DNA from: Marivibrio sp040218065 | GTDB taxonomy: Bacteria; Pseudomonadota; Alphaproteobacteria; UBA8366; Aestuariispiraceae | Assembly (NCBI RefSeq): GCF_040218065.1 | Contig: NZ_JAVJQE010000013.1 | Location: forward strand, 744,001-808,000 | Direction of reading: 5' to 3' | Length of the DNA: 64,000 nucleotides | Shown here: in pieces, positions 33,661 to 41,782 of the stretch | Numbering within the stretch: the stretch's first letter is position 1 | How the letters are laid out: every line of letters begins with the position of its first letter | Program-made: the position numbers and the translations under genes | The notes under the pieces: model-generated | The model's database searches: none | What the model saw: only the letters and a program-made list of their open reading frames with translations | What the model was told of the DNA's origin: nothing

Positions 33661-33773
33661 CACGGCGCCTTCCGACTGTCGCCTCTAAAATGCCGTCATC
33701 GGACAAAAAGGCGCGCGCGCCCGGTCGACGTCCGTCGACTGATCGCGCCGCCCGGACGAGGAGGCCCCATTCC

Positions 33774-34939
33774 ATGCCTTATGACGCGGCCAGGGTCGGG
33801 GCGTCGGCGCTTCAGCGCCTTAAGGCGTTCACGCGGGAGACCGCCGGCGGCGTGATGGCGCTCAACGCGCCGGCCTTGCCGGTGCTGATGGGCGCGGCCG
33901 CGCTGTCGGTCGATCAAGCCGTTTGGTACGCCGAGAAGCGGTTGCTGCAAGACGCCGCCGATGCGGGCGGCGTCGTCACAGTGGCCTATCCGCCGGCTAG
34001 CGGATCGATGGTCGGCGCGGGCGACGCCGTTGAAGTGGCGGTCGAAGCCCGGTCGCCAGTTTCTTCTCCGGCATGATCGACGGCGCCCCGACGACGGCGC
34101 GCGCGCGCGCCGTGGCGCTGGCGGACGTGACCCAAAATTGCGTGTGGGCGCTCAACCCGTCGGTCTCGGGGGCGATCACCGTCGCGGGCGGGGCGAGCGT
34201 TTCGATCGGCTGCGGCATGATCGCCAATTCGACCAACGCCTCGGCGGTCGACCAATCGGGACGTTCGCGCCTGACCGCCGCCGTGGTGAAAAGCGCAGGC
34301 GGCGCCGACGGAACCTGCATCAATCCGCAGCCGCGTGAGAACGTCGCGCCGCGGCCGGACCCGTTGGCGGACCTGCAGGCCCCCTCCTACGGCGGCTGCG
34401 ATCACACGGGCAAGACCAAGATCACAGGGTCCGGCGCCTATATTCTCTCGCCCGGCGTCTATTGCGGGTCGATCGTGGTCTCCTCAGACGCAACCGTCAT
34501 CTTCGAACTCGACGTCTACGTGCTTGACGGGGCCGGCCTCAACATCGGCGCCCAGGCGACGATCCAGGGCTCGGACGTCAGCTTCTATCTGTCGCCGAGC
34601 AGCGGGACCTCCGACAACGTCAGCATCTCGGCCGGCGCGAGCGTCGACTTGACGGCCCCCGCCGGCGGGCCGACGCCGGGCGTGCTTTTCTATCACGACC
34701 GCAACGCCCCGACCAACGTCAGCCACGATCTGACCGGCGGCGTCGGCATGACGTTGGAGGGGATCGTCTATTTCCCGAACCACAACGCGAAGGTGGCGGG
34801 CGGCGCCTCGCTGTCGCTGAACGAGACGATGATCATCGCCGATACGGTCACCTTCACCGGCAACACCTCGGTCGGGAATATTTCCGGCTCGGTGGAGCAG
34901 TCAAACCCCGACCTCGTCTCGGTCAGGCTGGTGGAGTGA
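33774..34939 (+). pseudogene. TadG-like pilus-assembly protein gene, frameshifted
   Basis: The first frame (33774 to about 34050) encodes the TadG-type N-terminus: RLKAFTRETAGGVMALNAP, a membrane helix, and DQAVWYAEKRLLQDAADAG. The second frame (to 34939) continues with ASFFSGMIDGAPTTARARAV and a Cys-containing, beta-rich C-terminal domain (YILSPGVYCGSIVVSSDATV, GVLFYHDRNAP, GIVYFPNHNAKV). The frames join at the CCC run 34048-34050; one added C there restores A-P-V-A-S-F-F-S-G. The N-terminal part also lacks roughly 35-40 residues usually found after DAADA. It has GAGGAGG before its ATG. It is either a decayed gene or a single-base sequencing/assembly error. Confidence 0.75.
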
Positions 34940-34944
34940 CGCCG

Positions 34945-35359
34945 ATGATCCGCTCTTCGCGCCTCCGACGGATCGGCGCTTGCCGAGTTCGCGCTGGCGC
35001 TGCCGATCATTCTGCTGCTGCTGTTGGGCGCTTTGGACGTGGCGCGCGCGGTGGCGATGAACGCGACGCTGGGCCATGCGGTGCGCGAAGGCGCCCGCTT
35101 CGCCGCCGTTCACGGGGCGGAAAGCCTGAACCCCCGCTCCGCGGCGGAGGTTGAGACATTCGTACGTCAACGGGCCACATGGCTCGACGGGCCTGACGTG
35201 AGCGTGACGGTGACTTACAGCCCCAACGCCAGTTCGGGCTCCACCGTCTTCGTGTTGGCGCAGCGTCCGTTCGACTACATGATCGCCCCTATGGCGGAAC
35301 GCGTCGAGTTCACCCTGGCGCAGCGGGCCGGCATGACCATTCATCGAGGCGGCCGCCGC
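34945..35359 (+). pseudogene. TadE-like minor pilin gene, frameshifted and without a clear stop
   Basis: The ATG at 34945 begins MIRS, but the TadE signature follows in another frame from about 34955: LRASDGSALAEFALALPII, LLLLLGALDVARAVAMN, TLGHAVREGARFAAVHGAES, and VTVTYSPNASSGSTVFVLAQR. Removing one base near 34954 would join the start to this frame. At the 3' end the frame runs past MTIHR with no stop into antisense of the next gene; a one-base shift would stop at 35334-35336. The end coordinate is therefore approximate. It follows the TadG-like gene by 5 bases. Confidence 0.7.
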
Positions 35360-36163
35360 TCAGCCGCCCTCCGCCAGCCCGCGACGCAGCTTGCGCATGC
35401 CGCCGATCCAGCGATCCATATCCTCGGCCCGACGACGCGCGTAATCCGCGACCTCGGGGTGCGGCAGAATCAGGAATCGCCCGACGGCGAGGCCGTCGAG
35501 CGCCGCGTCCGCCGTCTCCTGCGCGCCCAGCGCGGCGGAGGCCATCGCCGCCTCCGGACGGCGGGTCGCCTGCAACATGTCCGTCGTCACCGCCTGGGGG
35601 CACAGCGCCGCGACCTGCACCCCCTCGTCTGCGTGCGTGATCGCCAGGTTCTGCGCGAAGGCCAGCGCCGCCGCCTTCGTCGCAGCGTACGGCGCGTGGC
35701 CGATCATGGTCAGCAGGCCCGCGGCGGACACCGTCATCAGGAAACGACCGCCGCCGGCCGCCCGAAACGCCGGCAGCGCCGCGCGCGCGAGGCGCACATG
35801 CGCCATGACGTTGAGATCCCAGCTGAGCGCCCAGAGCGCGTCGTCGGCGCTGGCCGCATTCGCAAAGTCCGGATCCTCGACCAGCACGCCTGCGTTGGAG
35901 CAGACCAGATCAAGACCGCCGAAGGCCTCGATCGCGGCGTCGACCGCCGAGCCGGGCGCGCTCGGCTCGGTCAGATCGCAGGCGAAGACCCGGGCCCTCC
36001 CGTCCAACGCCGCCGCCGCCTCCGCCAGGGCGGTCTCATCGCGGTCGATCAACAGGACGCCTGCGGCGCCGCGCGCCAGCAGTTCGTCGGCCAGCGCGCG
36101 GCCGATACCGCGACCCGCCCCGGTGACGAGACAGCGCGCGCCGTCGAACGGGCTCCCCGTCAT
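35360..36163 (-). CDS. Short-chain dehydrogenase/reductase (SDR)
   Basis: A 267-residue classical SDR. Cofactor motif TGAGRGIGRALADE, Asp-Leu in ACDLTEP, NAG in CSNAGVLVED, catalytic Ser in MTVSAAG and Tyr-x3-Lys in YAATKAA. The Asp-type residue LLIDRDE after the second strand suggests NAD rather than NADP. It overlaps the nitronate monooxygenase-type gene by 4 bases (36160-36163) and follows it in the same transcript. Substrate unknown. Confidence 0.93.
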   Translation of the reverse strand: MTGSPFDGARCLVTGAGRGIGRALADELLARGAAGVLLIDRDETALAEAAAALDGRARVFACDLTEPSAPGSAVDAAIEAFGGLDLVCSNAGVLVEDPDFANAASADDALWALSWDLNVMAHVRLARAALPAFRAAGGGRFLMTVSAAGLLTMIGHAPYAATKAAALAFAQNLAITHADEGVQVAALCPQAVTTDMLQATRRPEAAMASAALGAQETADAALDGLAVGRFLILPHPEVADYARRRAEDMDRWIGGMRKLRRGLAEGG

Positions 36164-37101
36164 GAGCCGGCCCGCAAGCGCTCGGTCGCTTGCGCATACT
36201 CCCGCGCCAAGCGCTCGCACAGGGCGCGCGCCCCCGGCGCGTCGCGGACGGCGCCGACGCCCTGCCCGGCCGACCAAACGTCGCGCCAGGCCTTGGCTTC
36301 CCGCTCTCCGAAGTCGAGCGTCTCCGGCGGCTTGCCGGCGCCGTCAAGACCGTTCCTCTCGAGGCTCGCCTTCAGGAAGTTGGCCGGCACGCCGCTGATC
36401 TCGGGCGTATAGACGATGTCGCCGGCCGCCGCCTCAAGGATCATCTGTTTGTAGGCGGGATCGGCCAAGCTCTCCTCCGTCGCGATAAAGCGGGTGCCGA
36501 GATAGGCGAGATCGGCGCCCATCAGCCGGGCGGCCGCGATCTGCGCGCCGGTCGAAATCGCGCCCGCCAGAATAACCAGCCCGTCGTAGAAGCCGCGGAT
36601 CTCGTCGACGAGGGCGAAGGGATTCAGCGTCCCGGCATGCCCGCCCGCCCCGGCCGAGACGGCGATCAGCCCGTCGACCCCGGCGTCCGCCGCCTTGCGG
36701 GCGTGGCGCGCCTGCACGACGTCGTGAAAGACGAGGCCGCCATAGCCGTGCACCGCCTCGATCACCTCCGGCCGGATGCCGAGCGAGGTGATGATGACCG
36801 GAACCTTGTGCGCGACGGCGATCTCCAAGTCGCGCTCCACCCGCTCGTTCGACTTGTGGACGATCAGATTGACGGCGTAGGGGGCGGGCGCCTCCCCCGC
36901 AGCGCGGGCGGCCTCCAGCCTCTCCTCGATCTCGACGAGCCAGGCCTCGAAGCCCTCGCTGGTGCGTTGATTGAGGGCGGGAAAGCTCCCCAAGACTCCG
37001 CCGCGACACGCCTCCACCACCAGATCCGGCCCGGAGACCAGGAACATCGGAGCGGCGATCGCGGGAAGCCTCAGTCGGGCCAGCAACTCGTCGGGGCGCA
37101 T
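36160..37101 (-). CDS. Nitronate monooxygenase family FMN protein
   Basis: A 313-residue TIM-barrel flavoprotein of the 2-nitropropane dioxygenase type. It begins with LPAIAAPMFLVSGPDLVVEA, has VFHDVVQARHARKAADAGVDGLIA, the FMN loop SAGAGGHAGTLNPFALV, and LAGAISTGAQIAAARLMGADLAYLGTRFIAT. Family enzymes oxidise alkyl nitronates; others in the fold are enoyl reductases. ATG at 37101 is the natural start. First gene of a two-gene unit with the SDR; divergent from threonine synthase. Confidence 0.92.
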   Translation of the reverse strand: MRPDELLARLRLPAIAAPMFLVSGPDLVVEACRGGVLGSFPALNQRTSEGFEAWLVEIEERLEAARAAGEAPAPYAVNLIVHKSNERVERDLEIAVAHKVPVIITSLGIRPEVIEAVHGYGGLVFHDVVQARHARKAADAGVDGLIAVSAGAGGHAGTLNPFALVDEIRGFYDGLVILAGAISTGAQIAAARLMGADLAYLGTRFIATEESLADPAYKQMILEAAAGDIVYTPEISGVPANFLKASLERNGLDGAGKPPETLDFGEREAKAWRDVWSAGQGVGAVRDAPGARALCERLAREYAQATERLRAGS

Positions 37102-37186
37102 GAACACACTCTCGTCTGATTGTCGGACAAACGCACTATGGCGGAGGGGAGAGGGGCGTTGAAAGGGAAAACGGTGCAAGCGCGGA

Positions 37187-37211
37187 GTCCCCGCGCACGC
37201 GGGGACCTTTT
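37187..37211 (+). terminator. Terminator-like hairpin in the threonine synthase leader
   Basis: Perfect 9-base arms GTCCCCGCG (37187-37195) and CGCGGGGAC (37198-37206) with a 2-base loop, then CTTTT. It lies between divergent genes, about 105 bases upstream of the threonine synthase start, so on the plus strand it could act as an attenuator. No threonine-rich leader peptide was found, so regulation is only a possibility. Confidence 0.45.
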
Positions 37212-37317
37212 CGATCGCGCTCCCGTTGCGGAGCGACGCTTTGAGAGGCCTCCGCCTTCGCGGGGGCGCCGGGATCTCCGCCGCAACGGATTGCCAAGCC
37301 GTCCCCGACGGTGAACC

Positions 37318-38547
37318 ATGCGCGTCATGACCTACGTGACACATCTTGAGTGCTCGCTCACGGGCGAGACCTATCCCGCCGGCCAGGTGCACGGCCTGTC
37401 GGCGGCCGGGCGGCCGCTGCTGGTGCGCTACGATCTGGAGCGGATGGCGGCGGAGTTGTCCAAGGAAAGGCTCGCCGCCTCGATCGCCGCGGGCTTCTGG
37501 CGCTACGCCGATTTCCTTCCCGTGGAGCGATCGGAAGATCGAATCTCGCTGGGCGAAGTCGTCACCCCGCTGATCGGGATCGACCGCTGGGGCGCGTCGA
37601 TCGGCGCCGCCGCCGGATCGGCGATCGTGAAGGACGAAGGACGGCTTCCGACCGGCTCCTTCAAGGCGCGGGGGCTGGCGCTCGCCGTCTCGATGGCGAA
37701 GCAGTTCGGGATCGATCACATGGCGATCCCGACCAACGGCAACGCCGGTGCGGCGCTGGCCGCCTACGCGCGGCGCGCCGGGATCCGCGCCACCGTCTTC
37801 TGCCCGGAGGACACGCCGGACATCAACATCCGCGAAATCCGCCAGCAGGGCGCCGCGACCTACAAGGTGAACGGCCTGATCAACGACTGCGGCAAGATCG
37901 TCGGCGGCGGCAAGGAGCATGTGGGCTGGTTCGACGTCTCGACCCTGAAGGAGCCCTACCGGATCGAAGGCAAGAAGACGATGGGCCTGGAGCTGGCCGA
38001 GCAGTTCGCCTGGCGCCTGCCCGAGGTGATCTTCTATCCCACCGGCGGCGGCACCGGCCTGATCGGCATGTGGAAGGCGTTTCACGAACTCACGGCGATG
38101 GGCTGGTTGGACGGCCCGCTTCCGCGCATGATCGCCGTGCAGGCGGAGGGCTGCGCGCCGATCGTGAAGGCCTATGAGGCGGGGGAGGAGCACGCCCCGC
38201 TTTGGGAGAACGCCGCCACGGTCGCCGCCGGCATCCGCGTGCCGGTCGCGGTCGGCGACTTCCTGATCCTGCGCGCAGTCAGGGAGTCCGGCGGGCGGGC
38301 CGTCGCCGTCCCCGACGCCGAGATCATGGCGACGCGCGACCGAATCGCCGCGGACGAGGGCCTGCTGCTCTGCCCCGAGGGCGCCGCCACCGCCGCCGCC
38401 TATCAACGCGCGCTGGCCGAAGGGTGGGTCGGCGCGGAGGAGCGCGCGATCCTCTTCAACTGCGCCACGGGGCTCAAATACCCGATGGCGGAGGTGACGT
38501 CCGAGATCGACAAGGATCAGCCGATCGACTATGCGGCGTTCGGTTGA
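37318..38547 (+). CDS. thrC: Threonine synthase (PLP-dependent)
   Basis: A 409-residue fold-type II PLP enzyme that converts O-phosphohomoserine to threonine. It has the N-terminal HLECSLTGETYPAGQVHGLS segment of the plant/archaeal-like class, the PLP lysine in LPTGSFKARGLALAV, NGNAGAALAAYARRAG for the phosphate contact, and FYPTGGGTGLIGMWKAF as the glycine-rich loop. Starts ATG CGC GTC ATG; the second ATG at 37327 is also possible. It is a single gene with a hairpin in its leader (37187-37211) and a shared hairpin at its 3' end. Confidence 0.9.
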   Translation: MRVMTYVTHLECSLTGETYPAGQVHGLSAAGRPLLVRYDLERMAAELSKERLAASIAAGFWRYADFLPVERSEDRISLGEVVTPLIGIDRWGASIGAAAGSAIVKDEGRLPTGSFKARGLALAVSMAKQFGIDHMAIPTNGNAGAALAAYARRAGIRATVFCPEDTPDINIREIRQQGAATYKVNGLINDCGKIVGGGKEHVGWFDVSTLKEPYRIEGKKTMGLELAEQFAWRLPEVIFYPTGGGTGLIGMWKAFHELTAMGWLDGPLPRMIAVQAEGCAPIVKAYEAGEEHAPLWENAATVAAGIRVPVAVGDFLILRAVRESGGRAVAVPDAEIMATRDRIAADEGLLLCPEGAATAAAYQRALAEGWVGAEERAILFNCATGLKYPMAEVTSEIDKDQPIDYAAFG

Positions 38548-38567
38548 GGCCGCGGCGCCGGCCTCAA
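38544..38567. terminator. Hairpin between convergent threonine synthase and TRAP genes
   Basis: Perfect 9-base arms TTGAGGCCG (38544-38552) and CGGCCTCAA (38559-38567), six-base loop, spanning the thrC stop codon and ending 6 bases before the dctM stop. There is no T run, so any bidirectional terminator role is tentative. Confidence 0.5.
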
Positions 38568-38572
38568 GCCCG

Positions 38573-39874
38573 TCACGACCCCATCAAGCTCGGCAGATAA
38601 AGCGCGATGCCGGGGAAGGCCGCCAGCAGCGCGATCGCGAGCCCCATCAACAGAAAGAAGGGCAAGGCCGCCCAGGCCACCCGCAGGATGTTCCGGCCCG
38701 TCAGCGACTGCAGCACGAAGAGGTTGAAGCCGACCGGCGGCGTGATCTGCGACATCTCCACTACGAAAACGAGATAGATTCCGAACCAGATCGGGTCGAC
38801 GCCCGCCTGCTCCACGATCGGCATGATGATCGAGGTCGTCAGCACGATGATTGAAATGCCGTCGAGAAAGCAGCCCATCACCACGAAGAAGATCGTCAAC
38901 GCGATCAGCAATTCGTAATGGCTGAGCCCCATATCGCCGATCCAGGCGGCCAGCATCCGCGGGATGCCGGCGAAACCCATCGCCGTCGTCAGGAACGCGG
39001 CGCCCGCCAGGATGAAGGCGATCATGCAGCTGGTGCGCACGGCGCCCATCAGCCCTTCGCGGAAGCTTTCCTTGGTCAGGTCGCCGGCTCGCCAGGCCAG
39101 CAGCAGCGCGATCACCACGCCGACTGCGGCCGCATCCGTCGGCGAGGCGACGCCGAGATAGACCGAGCCGATGATGCCCAGGATCAGCAGCAGCACCGGC
39201 ATGAGATCGCGCCCAGCCGCCAGCTTTTCGCGCAGCGGGATGCGTTCCGCCTGACCGGGCGTCTTCTCGCGGTTGAACAGCGCCCAGAGCATGATGAAGC
39301 CCGAGAACAGCGCCACCAGAAGCGCGCCCGGCAGAATCCCGGCGATGAATAGGCGCGCGATCGACTGCTCCGTCGCCACGCCGTAGACGATGAGGATGAT
39401 CGAGGGCGGGATCAGCAGCCCCAATGTGGCGGAGCCCGCCAGCGTCCCGATCATCATCCGTTCCGAATAGCCGCGCTTGGTGAGTTCGGGGATCGAGATC
39501 TTGCCGACCGTCGCCGCCGTCGCGGCCGAAGAGCCGGAGACCGCCGCGAACACCGCGCAGGCGAAGACGTTGACGTGAAGCAGGCGCCCCGGCAGCCGCG
39601 TCATCCAGGGCGCCAGGCCCGAGAAAAGGCTGTCGGAGAGCTTCGATCGGAACAGGATTTCGCCCATCCAGATGAAGAGCGGCAGGGCGGCGAGCGCCCA
39701 ACTGTTGCTCGCCCCCCAGCTGGAGGTGGCGAGCACCGTCCCTAGCGGCGCGTTGGAGAAGATCAGCAGCGAGGCCGCGCCGACGAGGAACAGCGCGAAG
39801 GCGACCCACACGCCCATAGCCAGCAGGCCGAACAGCAAGGCCATGACGGCCAGCGACAGGAGAATTTCGGTCAT
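38573..39874 (-). CDS. dctM: TRAP transporter large permease subunit (DctM-type)
   Basis: A 433-residue inner-membrane protein with about 12 spans of the TRAP-T large family: FSNAPLGTVLATSSWGASNSW early, then AAVSGSSAATAATVGKISIPEL, ATLGLLIPPSIILIVYGVAT, and CFLDGISIIVLTTSIIMPIV. It is the Na-driven permease of the tripartite importer and overlaps the small-subunit gene by 4 bases (ATGA). Confidence 0.95.
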   Translation of the reverse strand: MTEILLSLAVMALLFGLLAMGVWVAFALFLVGAASLLIFSNAPLGTVLATSSWGASNSWALAALPLFIWMGEILFRSKLSDSLFSGLAPWMTRLPGRLLHVNVFACAVFAAVSGSSAATAATVGKISIPELTKRGYSERMMIGTLAGSATLGLLIPPSIILIVYGVATEQSIARLFIAGILPGALLVALFSGFIMLWALFNREKTPGQAERIPLREKLAAGRDLMPVLLLILGIIGSVYLGVASPTDAAAVGVVIALLLAWRAGDLTKESFREGLMGAVRTSCMIAFILAGAAFLTTAMGFAGIPRMLAAWIGDMGLSHYELLIALTIFFVVMGCFLDGISIIVLTTSIIMPIVEQAGVDPIWFGIYLVFVVEMSQITPPVGFNLFVLQSLTGRNILRVAWAALPFFLLMGLAIALLAAFPGIALYLPSLMGS

Positions 39875-40464
39875 CGGCCGTCATCCGTCGCGTCGCGCGG
39901 TATCTCACCCTCATCCGCCTGTTTCAGCAGCTGTTGCCCCCCTTCGTTGAACGCCGCCTCGCCGCCGCGCATAAGAGTCAGGAAATCGTCGAGGCAAGCG
40001 ATCGTCAGGATCGCGAGCCCCAGCGTCATCGCGCTCTGCGGAATCCAGAGCGGCACCGGCACGATGCCGGAGGTGACGTCGCCGAACTGCAGCGATTCCT
40101 GCACCAGCCCGCCCATGTACCAGGTGAAAAAGGCGCTGAAGAGCGTCGCGATCAGCGCGGCCGCGACGTCGCAGCCGCGCTGCGCCGTCGGCGGCAGCGC
40201 CTGCAGCACCAGCGAGACCCGAATATGCGCGCCGCGCCGAAAGGCGTAGGGCAGCGCGAAGAAGGTCGACGCCGCCAGGAACAGGCCGGCGAAGGTGGAA
40301 TAGGACGGGATCACAAGACCGATCGCCGAGCCCGTCAGCAGGCCGGCGATCCGGTCGATCGTATTCAGGACGACCTGCGCGGTGACGACCGTGCAGATCA
40401 GAATGAGGAAGAAGGCGGCGATCAGGCCGCTCACCTCATACAGGCGATCAAGCGCTCTGCGCAT
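39871..40464 (-). CDS. dctQ: TRAP transporter small permease subunit (DctQ-type)
   Basis: A 197-residue membrane protein with four spans of the DctQ family: LYEVSGLIAAFFLILICTVV, STFAGLFLAASTFFALPYAFRRGAHIRV (the conserved region of the family), and two C-terminal spans. ATG at 40464 has GAGGGGGA upstream; a TTG at 40479 would add five residues. The last 30 residues form a charged tail. Confidence 0.93.
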   Translation of the reverse strand: MRRALDRLYEVSGLIAAFFLILICTVVTAQVVLNTIDRIAGLLTGSAIGLVIPSYSTFAGLFLAASTFFALPYAFRRGAHIRVSLVLQALPPTAQRGCDVAAALIATLFSAFFTWYMGGLVQESLQFGDVTSGIVPVPLWIPQSAMTLGLAILTIACLDDFLTLMRGGEAAFNEGGQQLLKQADEGEIPRDATDDGR

Positions 40465-40568
40465 GGGAGTCCCCCTCAAGACCGCCCAACGAGCGGGCGG
40501 TCGGGCGGCGCGCTGCGGCGCGCGCCGCCCGAACCCGTCAAGCGGCCCGTTCGCGGCCGATCGGCCGT

Positions 40569-41582
40569 TCAGTCGGAAATCCGGCTGCGATAATCCTCAA
40601 GGATTTCCTCCCCGGCCGGGCCGGCCTCTTGCTTCCATTCGGCGATCATCTTGTCGCCGATCTCCTTGAGGCCCTGCATCAGCGCGTCGGAAGGCTGATG
40701 CACCTCCATGCCGTTATCGGCCAGAACCTGCGTCTTCTCGGCCGTCTCCTCCTGGCTCATCTGCCAGCCGCGGCCCTGCGCCTGCTGGGCGGCGTTGAGG
40801 ATGGCGGTCTGAACGCTTTCGTCCAGCGCCGCGAAGCTGCGCTTGTTGACCACGACGATGTTCTTCGGAACCCACGCCTTGATGTCGTAATAGTGGTCGA
40901 CGAAATCCCACGCCTTGGAGTTGGCGCCGGTGGAGGGCGAGGTGATCATCGCCTCGACCCGGCCGGTCGCGAAGGCCTGCGGGATGTCCGGCACCTCGAC
41001 CTGCGTCGGCGCGGCGCCGGCGAGCTGTGCGAAACGCTCCAGCGCGGCGTTGTAGGAGCGGAACTTGACGCCCTTCAGGTCCTCGACGCTCTCGACCGGC
41101 TCCTGGGTGTAGAGACCCTGCGGCGGCCACGGAACGGCGTAAAGCGGCATCAGATCCTGTTCGGCCAGAAGCTCGGTGATCACCGGCTTCTGGGCCGCCC
41201 ACAGCGCCTCCGCCTGCTCGTAGGTGGTGGCGAGGAACGGCTGGCTGTCGATGCCGAAAGCGGCGTTCTCGTTGGTCAACAGCGACAGGAAGAACTCGCC
41301 GATCGGCACCTGACGGCTGCGCACGGCGTTCTTGATTTCCGGGTGCTTGAACAGCGAGCCCGCCGAGTGCACCTCAATCTCGAGCGCCCCGTCGGTCGCC
41401 GCCTTCACGTCCTCGGCGAACTCCATGATGTTTTGGGTATGGAAGGTGGCGTCGGGATAGGGCGTGGGCATGTCCCACGTCTGGGCCCCGGCTGGGGCGG
41501 GGGCGAACGCGCCGCCGGCCATCGCGGCCACGGCCAGCGCGGCGCAGCCGCCGGCGATCTTGGGTTTAAAGGCTTCAAACAT
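40569..41582 (-). CDS. dctP: TRAP transporter substrate-binding protein (DctP-type)
   Basis: A 337-residue periplasmic binding protein with a signal peptide (cleavage after PAGAQ/TWDMP). The TRAP signature is present: DLKGVKFRSYNAALERFAQLAG, FATGRVEAMITSPSTG, and the substrate-anchoring Arg in KFRSYN. It lies 104 bases upstream of dctQ in the same orientation, so the operon order is P-Q-M. The ligand is unknown; a small organic acid is typical. Confidence 0.93.
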   Translation of the reverse strand: MFEAFKPKIAGGCAALAVAAMAGGAFAPAPAGAQTWDMPTPYPDATFHTQNIMEFAEDVKAATDGALEIEVHSAGSLFKHPEIKNAVRSRQVPIGEFFLSLLTNENAAFGIDSQPFLATTYEQAEALWAAQKPVITELLAEQDLMPLYAVPWPPQGLYTQEPVESVEDLKGVKFRSYNAALERFAQLAGAAPTQVEVPDIPQAFATGRVEAMITSPSTGANSKAWDFVDHYYDIKAWVPKNIVVVNKRSFAALDESVQTAILNAAQQAQGRGWQMSQEETAEKTQVLADNGMEVHQPSDALMQGLKEIGDKMIAEWKQEAGPAGEEILEDYRSRISD

Positions 41583-41644
41583 TCTACGCCTCCTGTTCGA
41601 GGGGGGCGCACCGAGCGCCCGCCGATCTTATTGAGGACGGCGAC

Positions 41645-41665
41645 CCCGCGACGCGCGGTCGCGGG
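41645..41665 (-). other. Hairpin between histidine kinase and TRAP operon
   Basis: Perfect 8-base arms CCCGCGAC (41645-41652) and GTCGCGGG (41658-41665) with a 5-base loop in the 200-base gap downstream of the kinase gene. No T run, so a terminator role is uncertain. Confidence 0.35.
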
Positions 41666-41782
41666 CGTCGGACGATCCCGTTGGACGTGGGGGCGACGCG
41701 CGCGAGCGCAACCCCGGACCGCAATCGGCGCGGCAGGGCGGGACGCGCGAGCGGATGGGACCTCAGGTCCGGACGTGCGGCC

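Noticed and set aside
37183..37211. GAGTCCCCGCG-CA-CGCGGGGACC looks like a type I-E CRISPR repeat
   Set aside because: It occurs once; no second copy, spacer or cas gene is nearby. The stem and T run fit a terminator-like hairpin better.
36160..38406. A 748-codon minus frame that would fuse extra sequence upstream of the nitronate monooxygenase
   Set aside because: The upstream part is antisense to threonine synthase; the natural protein begins at the ATG at 37101.
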